Shown here: positions 18,089 through 25,599 of the stretch, piece after piece | Position numbering within the stretch: the first letter of the stretch is position 1 | Layout: each line of letters opens with the position of its first letter | NCBI RefSeq assembly: GCF_007625155.1 | Contig: NZ_VMNK01000015.1 | Location: 434,001 to 498,000 of the forward strand | DNA from: Denitromonas halophila | GTDB taxonomy: Bacteria > Pseudomonadota > Gammaproteobacteria > Burkholderiales > Rhodocyclaceae | Direction: 5' to 3' | DNA length: 64,000 bases | Made by a program: the position numbers and the translations under genes | Notes under the pieces: model-generated | What the model saw: the letters and a program-made list of their open reading frames with translations, nothing else | Told to the model about the DNA's origin: nothing | Database searches by the model: none

Positions 18089-18700
18089 CTACCCGTCGCA
18101 GCTCACGCCCGACAGTGTTCTTGATTGATCGGCCGATTGGGCGCCCGACACCACCCCGCGGCCTGCCGTCAGTGCGCAGGCATGTGCGCCGACCGTGATA
18201 CCTGTTTCTTGTGACGCGACCGCGTCGAACGTGAGTTTCCAGCGGCGCTGGGCCGGCGATCGGAAAAGGCCGACGACGCCGATGGTTGTGCTGTCGGCAG
18301 TCAGCTTTTGGGTGAGGTCATAGTTTTTTCCCGGTATGAGCACGACGTCCTCTACCGCGACCAGATCCTCGCCCAGCACTGCTTTTCCCGCATCGTCGCC
18401 GCTTGCTGCGGGGTAAGGGAGTTCGTTGAATGCGCGGCCATTTCGTAGTTGATAGACCCGCACGACCAGCGACAAGGACTGCCCTGAGGGGGTGGTGTTG
18501 AGTTCGTTTCCGGCGGAGATTCGCATTGGCACCTCAACGGCCTTTTGCTCCTTGTTGCCGGCATCCGTCTTGATGCCGGAAAGCTGCATCGCGATGTTGA
18601 CGGCAGTGCCTACCGCTTGCACGGCGCCTGTTGTGGCGCACCCGGTATTTGTCGCCACTGTCGCGACAAGCAATGCGAGAAGCCTTTTCTGAAGCGTCAT
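18089..18700 (-). CDS. tssJ: T6SS outer-membrane lipoprotein TssJ
   Basis: Anchors the T6SS membrane complex in the outer membrane. The 203-residue product has a lipoprotein signal with a TNTGC-type lipobox (Cys21) and the TssJ beta-sandwich, recognisable by SLSLVVRVYQLRNGRAFNEL, LVAVEDVVLIPGKNY and GVVGLFRSP. It has about 30 extra residues between the lipid anchor and the sandwich. First gene of the leftward operon, divergent from the TPR lipoprotein gene. Confidence 0.94.
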   Translation of the reverse strand: MTLQKRLLALLVATVATNTGCATTGAVQAVGTAVNIAMQLSGIKTDAGNKEQKAVEVPMRISAGNELNTTPSGQSLSLVVRVYQLRNGRAFNELPYPAASGDDAGKAVLGEDLVAVEDVVLIPGKNYDLTQKLTADSTTIGVVGLFRSPAQRRWKLTFDAVASQETGITVGAHACALTAGRGVVSGAQSADQSRTLSGVSCDG

Positions 18701-18881
18701 TGGTCCATTCGTCGATCTGCTCTGTATGACATAGTCACTTTTTACGGCGCCATGCTAGCATGCGTTCGTCGTATGCAAAACGCGTTGTTTTTGTCGAGGC
18801 GAGACTGTACTATCTCGCACTTTCCAAAGCAAACATTTGTCATATTGTCAGCGTCGTTGTGCGCTGTGAATGAGGATAGCC
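18701..18881. promoter_or_regulatory. Divergent promoter region of the two T6SS operons, with a 12-bp palindrome
   Basis: This 180-base gap must hold promoters for both operons. A perfect palindrome CATGCTAGCATG lies at 18751-18762, roughly 50 bases from the tssJ start and 120 from the other start, a plausible operator. I could not assign clear -35/-10 pairs or a sigma-54 site. Confidence 0.5.
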
Positions 18882-19520
18882 ATGAGTTTGACGCGTTCCG
18901 TTTGGTTGTTTTTGGCGCCAGTTGTACTTTTCGGCGTCCAGGCTTGCGCGACGAAGCCCTTGCCCTTGTCGCAAGAGGCGTTTTCATCGGCGATGGCCGT
19001 GTCTGGTGTGAAAGTCGACGTGCTCGTCGATGAAGCCAAACTGGACGAGGCGGTTGGATTGCTTGCCAAGATGGCGGAAGACAATCCTGCTCAGAAGGAA
19101 CCCTGGGTGCGTATGGCCCGAATTCACTTTGAAGCCGAAAACTATGGCAATGCCATCGTTGCTGCAGATGAGGCTTTGCACCGCGACAGTACGGATATGA
19201 CAGCCAAAGGCTTGCGTGCGGTCAGCGGTTTGCGGGTTGCTACACAGTCGCTGGCCGAGCTTCGTGATGACACGAATCTGAAAGGTTCCGCCCGGGCCGA
19301 TGCGCTCAGTCTGGCGAAGGTGTTGCGCGAAACACTTGGTGAGGATGTCTTGGTGCCGCCGGTGTCTGCCGAAGCCAAGCGTCGCGAGGAGGCGCTCGAA
19401 GTGCGTGCCAAGCCGCGCAGGAAGGTGCGCCGCGCTCCTGTTGCTGTCGCGCCTTCACCCGTAACACGGTCCCCGGCGCCGCTGCCTGTGGATGGTGATC
19501 CTTTTAGCGTACTCAAGTAG
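18882..19520 (+). CDS. TPR-containing lipoprotein at the head of the T6SS sheath operon
   Basis: 212-residue protein with a lipoprotein signal (LFGVQAC, Cys22) and one or two tetratricopeptide-like helix pairs (about 45-110; EAVGLLAKMAEDNPAQKEPW, then YGNAIVAADEALHRDSTD). The C-terminus is rich in Ala, Pro and Arg. A related lipoprotein precedes tssB in T6SS loci of other betaproteobacteria, as far as I recall; its role is probably in envelope assembly. The ATG at 18882 is preferred because GAGGA lies five bases upstream; an ATG at 18870 has no ribosome site. Confidence 0.8.
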   Translation: MSLTRSVWLFLAPVVLFGVQACATKPLPLSQEAFSSAMAVSGVKVDVLVDEAKLDEAVGLLAKMAEDNPAQKEPWVRMARIHFEAENYGNAIVAADEALHRDSTDMTAKGLRAVSGLRVATQSLAELRDDTNLKGSARADALSLAKVLRETLGEDVLVPPVSAEAKRREEALEVRAKPRRKVRRAPVAVAPSPVTRSPAPLPVDGDPFSVLK

Positions 19521-19604
19521 CTATTGAATCGATGCCGGCTGCGCACCAATGATTTGTGCGGGGCGACGGCGAATCCGTGTTGAACATCTGATTGGAGACG
19601 TACT

Positions 19605-20117
19605 GTGGCAAAAAAAGAGAGTGTTCAAAAACGATTGCAGAAGGTGCGGCCTCCGCGCGTGCAACTGACCTATGACGTTGAGCGTGGCGACGCAATTGAG
19701 CAAAAGGAGTTGCCTTTTGTCGTAGGCGTGCTGGGTGACTATGCCGGGCAGTCCGAGCAGCCACAGGGTAAATTGCGCGACAGAAAATTCGTCAATGTCG
19801 ATCTCGACAATTTCGACGATGTCATGGCGGGTTTGGCGCCTCGTGCGGCGTTTCGCGTCAAAAACCGCCTCACGCCTGAGGGCGGCGAACTTGCTGTCGA
19901 CCTGACATTCAATCGCTTTGAGGACTTTCGTCCCGAGTCCGTGGTGCGCCAAGTGGCGCCTTTGCGTCGTTTGCTAGAAGCGCGTTCAAAAATCGCCGAT
20001 TTACGCAACAAGTTGGCTGGCAATGAGAAGCTGGAAGATCTTCTTGTGGATGTGCTCAAAAGTACCGAGCAGCTTCAGCAACTCGGACACAACGGTGATC
20101 AGGAGGGGGGCGAATGA
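19605..20117 (+). CDS. tssB: T6SS contractile sheath small subunit TssB (VipA)
   Basis: Forms, with TssC, the contractile sheath that drives the Hcp tube. 170 residues; the signature is RVQLTYDVERGDAIEQKELPF followed by VVGVLGDYAGQ, then DRKFVNVDLDNFDDVM. The GTG start at 19605 is preceded by GGAG. The stop overlaps the tssC start by four bases. Confidence 0.97.
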   Translation: MAKKESVQKRLQKVRPPRVQLTYDVERGDAIEQKELPFVVGVLGDYAGQSEQPQGKLRDRKFVNVDLDNFDDVMAGLAPRAAFRVKNRLTPEGGELAVDLTFNRFEDFRPESVVRQVAPLRRLLEARSKIADLRNKLAGNEKLEDLLVDVLKSTEQLQQLGHNGDQEGGE

Positions 20118-21598
20118 GTACCCAGATGGCGACCCAGGCCACAGTGACGGAAGCGCCCGATGCAAGCCTGCTTGACCGGATCATTGAAGATAGTCGCGTG
20201 GCACGTTCCGACAACGAGCGGGCGCGGGCGAGGGACATCATCAGCGAGTTTGCCAGCCAGGTGCTCGAAGGCGAAGTGGTCGTCTCGGAGAACCTCGCCG
20301 CATCGCTAGACGTGCGCGTGGCGGAACTCGATCGACTGATCTCGGAGCAGTTGAGTGAGGTGATGCACGCCCCCGCGTTTCAAGCGCTCGAAGGTGCCTG
20401 GACCGGGTTGCATTATCTGTGCAAGCAGACATCAACCGGCGAGCAACAGAAAATCAAGCTGATGAGTGCGACCAGGCAAGAGCTGGTCAGGGACTTCAAG
20501 ACAGCGATCGATTTTGATCAGAGTGCGTTGTTCAAGAAGGTTTACGAAGAAGAGTTTGGCACCTTCGGCGGTGCGCCATTTGGCGCGCTGATTGGCCAGT
20601 TCGATGTGACACGTCAGCCCGAGGATATGTACTTCATCGAGCAGATGTCGCATGTGGCGGCGGCGGCCCATGCGCCCTTCGTTACGGCAGCGTCACCTGA
20701 ATTATTCGGGCTGGACTCCTTCACTGATCTGGGGAAGCCGCGTGATCTGTCGAAAGTGTTCGATACCGTCGAGTATGCGAAATGGAAATCGTTTCGGGAT
20801 GCCGAAGATTCGCGCTATGTCGGATTGGCCATGCCGCGCTTTCTTGGGCGCCTGCCGTACAACCCGATCGATGGCATCACGACCGAGGGCTTCAATTTCG
20901 TTGAAGAGGTCGACGGGGCTGATCACAGCAAATACCTGTGGTGCAACGCTGCGTTTGCGTTTGGTGCGCGACTGACCAATGCATTCGAGAATTATGGCTG
21001 GTGCGCCGCCATTCGCGGGGTGGAGGGCGGAGGCTTGGTGGAAGACCTGCCCACGCACACCTTCCGCACGGATGAGGGCGAGATTGCACTCAAGTGCCCG
21101 ACGGAGATCGCTATTACCGATCGCCGGGAAAAGGAGCTGAGTGACCTGGGATTCATCCCGCTGGTGCATTGCAAGAACACCGACTTTGCCGCCTTCTTTG
21201 GTGCGCAGTCGGCGCAAAAGGCAAAAAAATACGACACCGACTCCGCCAACGCCAACGCCTCCTTGTCGGCGCAACTGCAATACATCTTTGCCGTCTCACG
21301 AATCGCGCACTACATGAAGGCGATGATGCGCGACAAGATCGGCAGTTTTGCCTCATCTGCCAATGTTGAGTCCTACATCCAGCGCTGGATCGATCAGTAC
21401 GTCACCGCCGATGACTCCGCTTCTCAGGAGACCAAGGCGCAATTTCCGCTTCGCGAGGCCTCGATTGAAGTCAGCGAAGTGGCCGGGCGCCCGGGTGTAT
21501 ATCGCGCTGTGTCGTTTATTCGACCCCATTTTCAACTTGATGAGTTGTCGGTGTCCTTGCGACTGGTGGCTGAGTTGCCGCAGTCGAGCAAGGGTTGA
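20114..21598 (+). CDS. tssC: T6SS contractile sheath large subunit TssC (VipB)
   Basis: Large sheath subunit, 494 residues. Family features are the early LDRLISEQLSEVMHAPAFQ, the EGAWTGLHYL block, YVGLAMPRFLGRLPY in the centre, the EVDGADHSKYLWCNAAFAFG segment, and the C-terminal FIRPHFQLDELSVSLRLVAE. The N-terminal strands that interlock with TssB and offer the ClpV-binding surface are intact. It is co-translated with tssB. Confidence 0.97.
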   Translation: MSTQMATQATVTEAPDASLLDRIIEDSRVARSDNERARARDIISEFASQVLEGEVVVSENLAASLDVRVAELDRLISEQLSEVMHAPAFQALEGAWTGLHYLCKQTSTGEQQKIKLMSATRQELVRDFKTAIDFDQSALFKKVYEEEFGTFGGAPFGALIGQFDVTRQPEDMYFIEQMSHVAAAAHAPFVTAASPELFGLDSFTDLGKPRDLSKVFDTVEYAKWKSFRDAEDSRYVGLAMPRFLGRLPYNPIDGITTEGFNFVEEVDGADHSKYLWCNAAFAFGARLTNAFENYGWCAAIRGVEGGGLVEDLPTHTFRTDEGEIALKCPTEIAITDRREKELSDLGFIPLVHCKNTDFAAFFGAQSAQKAKKYDTDSANANASLSAQLQYIFAVSRIAHYMKAMMRDKIGSFASSANVESYIQRWIDQYVTADDSASQETKAQFPLREASIEVSEVAGRPGVYRAVSFIRPHFQLDELSVSLRLVAELPQSSKG

Positions 21599-21632
21599 TT
21601 TTTCTCTGTCATAACCCCAAGGGGGATCAAGC

Positions 21633-22169
21633 ATGAAGGATATTTACGTCGAGTTTAAAGGGAGTGACATCAAGGGTGACTCCCGCGATGCCAAACACAA
21701 GGACACGGTCGAAGTGTCTGCGTGGAGCCATACCATTCGCCAGCCGAAATCGGCGACAGCATCGGGCTCTGGAGGTCACACCGCAGAGCGCGTCGAGCAC
21801 GGCGAAATGATCTTCACCAAAGATATCGACGGTTCCAGCCCGAAGCTCTACCAGGCGTGCTCATCCGGTCTGGTGATCAATGACGTGGTGATCTATTTCT
21901 ATCGCGCGTTTGGCGGCAAGAACACCACGGGCAATCCGTCGGGCACCCAGAACCGTCATCAGTACCTCAAGATCGAACTGAAGAACGCGATCATCGCGTC
22001 CGTTTCGCCGTCGGTGAGCGACGAGGCGATTCCTCAAGAGACGTTTTCCTTGAAGTATTCGGCGGTCAAGTGGACCTATGACGAGCTGAATATCGATGGC
22101 ACCAAGTCTGGAAAAGTGAACATTCAGGGCGCTTGGAATCTGGCAAAGAACACCCCGAATCTGACTTGA
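21633..22169 (+). CDS. hcp: T6SS inner tube protein Hcp (TssD)
   Basis: Ring-forming protein that stacks into the secreted tube and can carry small effectors. The 178-residue product has the Hcp barrel (MKDIYVEFKGSDIKGDS, VSAWSHTIRQP, ERVEHGEMIFTKDID, then LKYSAVKWTY). It is slightly longer than the 160-residue standard form. A ribosome site (AAGGGGG) lies just before the ATG. A strong hairpin follows the gene and may raise its level above that of the downstream baseplate genes. Confidence 0.96.
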   Translation: MKDIYVEFKGSDIKGDSRDAKHKDTVEVSAWSHTIRQPKSATASGSGGHTAERVEHGEMIFTKDIDGSSPKLYQACSSGLVINDVVIYFYRAFGGKNTTGNPSGTQNRHQYLKIELKNAIIASVSPSVSDEAIPQETFSLKYSAVKWTYDELNIDGTKSGKVNIQGAWNLAKNTPNLT

Positions 22170-22185
22170 TCGACGGTGTGAGGCA

Positions 22186-22218
22186 AAAGAATGGCGGAGC
22201 ACAACTCCGCCATTCTTT
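22186..22218 (+). terminator. Hairpin between hcp and tssE (attenuator or mRNA stabiliser)
   Basis: A 14-bp perfect stem AAAGAATGGCGGAG / CTCCGCCATTCTTT with loop CACAA lies 16 bases after the hcp stop and ends 11 bases before the tssE start. The T tract is short, so termination is probably partial. Confidence 0.7.
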
Positions 22219-22229
22219 CGAGGCATTGA

Positions 22230-22709
22230 ATGAAAGGATTTGAACCGTCAATTTTCGACAAGCTCTTTGATGAGTCGCCCATGCAAGCATTGCGCCGGCG
22301 CCTGAGCATGGATGAAGTCAAAGACGCCGTTGCCCGTGATCTTGAAGCTTTGCTCAATACACGCACCGTCATCGATGAATCGCTGGCGTCGGATTTCCCG
22401 CGTGCATTGAGTTCAGTGGCCAGCTTCGGGCTGAACGATTTTTCGGGATTGAGCCTGTCGAGCGTTAACGATCGCCGGCGCATTTGCGCTTCCATCGAAC
22501 GGACCATCGCTCGCCATGAACCGCGACTGCGCGAGATCGAGGTCGGCCTGGAACTGGATCGCCGGTCAATCAACGCTCTGTACTTCTCCATCCGCGCGGT
22601 GTTGGTGGTAAGGCCAGCACAAGAGCCTGTGAGTTTCGACGCCATGCTGCAACCCACCACGCTTCAGTATTCGATCGGGCGCCAACGGTCCCGGATCGGG
22701 AACGCCTAA
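22230..22709 (+). CDS. tssE: T6SS baseplate wedge protein TssE (gp25-like)
   Basis: 159-residue gp25-fold protein that starts sheath polymerisation on the baseplate. It shows the gp25 patterns: VARDLEALLNTR, the central DFPRALSSVASFGLNDFSG, and an IERTIARHEPRLREIEV helix. Its stop directly abuts the tssF ATG. Confidence 0.95.
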   Translation: MKGFEPSIFDKLFDESPMQALRRRLSMDEVKDAVARDLEALLNTRTVIDESLASDFPRALSSVASFGLNDFSGLSLSSVNDRRRICASIERTIARHEPRLREIEVGLELDRRSINALYFSIRAVLVVRPAQEPVSFDAMLQPTTLQYSIGRQRSRIGNA

Positions 22710-24548
22710 ATGGAAGCGCTTTTACCCTACTACGAGCGTGAACTGGCCTTTCTTCGCGGACATTCGCGCGAGTTCGCCGAGCGCTACCCGAAAATTGCCG
22801 GGCAGTTGTTGTTGTCAGGCGAAGGCTGCGACGATCCGCATGTTGAGCGGATTATCGAGTCCTTGGCGCTGTTGACGGCGCGGGTGACCAAAAAGCTCGA
22901 AGACAGCTACCCGAGCTTTACCGAGGCGCTGCTCAACGTTCTATATCCGCACTATCTCAGGCCATTTCCCAGTTGCTCGATTGCGTTTTTCGATGCCACC
23001 GGCGCTGAACTTCAGCTGTCGTCACCGGTCGCGATTGATCGCGGTACAGAACTGATCTCCCGGCCGATCAAGGGCGCGGTATGCCGGTTCAGAACTGCCT
23101 GGAATGTCGACCTGCTGCCGGTGAGTGTGAGCCAGTTGTCCTTTGAGCCCGTGGCACGCGCACCGGGTAGCGTGCGACTGCCGGTCGGCAGCAGTGCGAC
23201 TCTGTCCTTGAGTCTGGAGATTCCGGCAGCAGAAGGGCGCTGGGCTGCCGCGAAGGTGGATCATCTCAGGTTCTATATTGATGCCGAGCCTTCGGTGGCG
23301 GCGGCTTTGCGCGATGCACTCTTTCTCAAGCTGGCGACGACCTACGCCGAGGCGGACGACGGTCATTGGCGCCTGGCGGGTGAGGACGTGCTGCGTGAGG
23401 TCGGTTTCGGTGATGCCGAGGCGCTGATCGACATGCCGGCGGCGGGCCACGCCGCCTATCGGCATTTGACCGAGTACTTTGCCTTCCCGGAGAAGTACAA
23501 CTTCTTTGATCTGATGCTGCCGGCCCTTCCCGCGGCATCCAAACAAACTCGGCACTTGACGCTGCATTTCGTGTTGTCAAACCTGCGCGCCGACGGTGAC
23601 GCATCGCGTTTGCTGCAAACGCTGACGGCCCAAAACCTACGATTGGGCTGTGTACCTGTGGTCAATCTGTTCTCGCAGCGCGGTGATCCCATCCGGATAA
23701 CGCATCGAAGCTCGACCTACCCGGTCGTGGCGGACAGCCGTCGTGCTTTCGCCTACGAGGTGTACTCGATCGACTCGGTGCGGCGTGTCCGCCAGAGCGC
23801 ACAAGGAGAGTCGATTCAGGAGTATCGGCCATTCTTTTCTCTGCGCCATGGCGAAACACCTGAGCAAGAAGGCAACTACTGGTATGCCCAGCGCAATGCG
23901 CTGGTGGCCGAACAGAGCCCCGGATTTGAAACCGAGTTGTCGTTGGTCGATGCTGATTTCGACCCGGTCTCGCCGAAGACCGATGTTCTGAGTCTCGCCT
24001 TGACATGTTCCAATCGCGATCTCCCAACGCTGATGAGCGTTGGCATGCCGACGGGCGATCTTTTTCAGGAGGGCGGTGCGGCGGCGCGTTCCGTGCGCCT
24101 TCTCAGAAAACCCACCCAACCGTGCCGATTTGATCATCGCCACGACGGTCAGTGGCGGCTGGTGTCGCATCTGGCGCTCAACCACCTGTCTTTGACCAAT
24201 AGTGGTTTGAGCGCTTTCAAGGAGATGTTGGCGCTCTACGATATTCAGCGTACGGCCAGCTCGCGTCAGCAAATCGACGGCATTCAGGCCATCGAGCAGC
24301 GCGACGCCACGGTCTGGTTGCCGGGCAAGCCTTTTGCTAGCTTTGTTCGTGGGCTGGAAGTGCGGCTCACGCTGGACGAATCCAGTTTTGTTGGTAGCGG
24401 TCTCGATGTGTTTGCCCGATGCGTCGATCGTTTTCTCGGGCTGTACGTTCATCTCAACAGCTTTGTCCAATTGATTCTGGTGTCCGGACGAACCGAAGAG
24501 GAGCTGATCCGATGTGCGCCGCGCACCGGCGAATCGATCCTGCTCTGA
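22710..24548 (+). CDS. tssF: T6SS baseplate protein TssF
   Basis: Large wedge subunit (612 residues) that forms a TssF2-TssG complex in the baseplate. It begins with the diagnostic LLPYYERELAFLRGHSREFAE and contains LNVLYPHYLRPFPSCSI and the later LALTCSNRDLP, all normal for the family. The last 37 bases overlap tssG in another frame. Confidence 0.96.
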   Translation: MEALLPYYERELAFLRGHSREFAERYPKIAGQLLLSGEGCDDPHVERIIESLALLTARVTKKLEDSYPSFTEALLNVLYPHYLRPFPSCSIAFFDATGAELQLSSPVAIDRGTELISRPIKGAVCRFRTAWNVDLLPVSVSQLSFEPVARAPGSVRLPVGSSATLSLSLEIPAAEGRWAAAKVDHLRFYIDAEPSVAAALRDALFLKLATTYAEADDGHWRLAGEDVLREVGFGDAEALIDMPAAGHAAYRHLTEYFAFPEKYNFFDLMLPALPAASKQTRHLTLHFVLSNLRADGDASRLLQTLTAQNLRLGCVPVVNLFSQRGDPIRITHRSSTYPVVADSRRAFAYEVYSIDSVRRVRQSAQGESIQEYRPFFSLRHGETPEQEGNYWYAQRNALVAEQSPGFETELSLVDADFDPVSPKTDVLSLALTCSNRDLPTLMSVGMPTGDLFQEGGAAARSVRLLRKPTQPCRFDHRHDGQWRLVSHLALNHLSLTNSGLSAFKEMLALYDIQRTASSRQQIDGIQAIEQRDATVWLPGKPFASFVRGLEVRLTLDESSFVGSGLDVFARCVDRFLGLYVHLNSFVQLILVSGRTEEELIRCAPRTGESILL

Positions 24549-25573
24549 TCGAGCAGCTCGGCACGGCGCCGCAGCACTTCGAGTTTTTCCAGGCTGTTCG
24601 AATGCTCGAACACTGGATGTCGTCCTCGGAAGGGCGGCGGCCGGCCGACCCTGTCTCGGAGCAAATCCGCTTTCGGAATTCCTTGTCGCTGGGGTTTGCG
24701 CCCAGCGACATTGAACACTTGGAGATGCCGGTCTCGGCTCCCGACGAAGATGCAAGCGCCGCGCCACCCCGTATCGAGCTGACACCGCGCTTTATCGGTT
24801 TGCTTGGCCTGCATGGTGGTTTGCCGATCCATTACTCCGAGCGACTTGCAAGTCTGGACCGGGCGCAGCGAGACGAGGGCGCGCATGCGTTTTTCGATCT
24901 ACTGTCCAATCGTGCGGTGGGGCACTTCTACCGCGCCTGGAAGAAGTACCGCTTACCGATCCAGTATGAAACCGATCGAAAAAATCGTTTTCTGCCACTG
25001 ATCCTCAGCCTGACGGGGCTCGGTTTTGATGCACTGCGCGATCGCCTGCACGACACGCCCGGATCGATTGATGACGAATCGGTTGCCCATTTTGCCGGCC
25101 TGTTGCGGCAACGTCCGCTCTCGGCGGCGGCGCTGCAATCGATGTTGTCGGATTACTTTCGCGTCCCGATCCGTATTGAGCAGTTTGTTGGCAAGTGGTA
25201 CGCGTTGCCGCATGCACAGCGTTCTGTGCTGGGCGGCAAGAACGCTGCCCTGGGAAAATCCTGCCTGGTCGGCGAGCGCGTCTGGCAGCGCAACCTGCGT
25301 GTGCGTGTGCATATTGGCCCCCTGGCGCATGCGCGCTACCGGCAGTTTCTGCCCGACGGTGAGTTGGCGGCAGTGCTCGACAAACTCCTGACGCTGGCAA
25401 CAGGCACGCAGTTTGAATACGAGATCCGCCCCGTGTTGCGCGCGGCGGATGTCCAGCCCGTCTGTCTCGGCGGCGCCCCGGGTGCCCGACTCGGATTCGA
25501 CAGCTTCATGCTCACGCGTGCGGCCACGGAAGATCGCAGCGACACCGTATTTGAATTGCACGCCACCCATTGA
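24512..25573 (+). CDS. tssG: T6SS baseplate protein TssG
   Basis: Wedge subunit partner of TssF, 353 residues from the ATG at 24512 (MCAAHRRIDPALIEQL). A longer frame upstream is only a shadow of tssF. Family features are FFQAVRMLEHW, IRFRNSLSLGFAPSDI and ELTPRFIGLLGLHGGLP, then FFDLLSNRAVGHFYRAWKKY. Overlap with tssF suggests coupled translation. Confidence 0.95.
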   Translation: MCAAHRRIDPALIEQLGTAPQHFEFFQAVRMLEHWMSSSEGRRPADPVSEQIRFRNSLSLGFAPSDIEHLEMPVSAPDEDASAAPPRIELTPRFIGLLGLHGGLPIHYSERLASLDRAQRDEGAHAFFDLLSNRAVGHFYRAWKKYRLPIQYETDRKNRFLPLILSLTGLGFDALRDRLHDTPGSIDDESVAHFAGLLRQRPLSAAALQSMLSDYFRVPIRIEQFVGKWYALPHAQRSVLGGKNAALGKSCLVGERVWQRNLRVRVHIGPLAHARYRQFLPDGELAAVLDKLLTLATGTQFEYEIRPVLRAADVQPVCLGGAPGARLGFDSFMLTRAATEDRSDTVFELHATH

Positions 25574-25599
25574 ACCTTACGACTCCCCACCGGTAAGCC

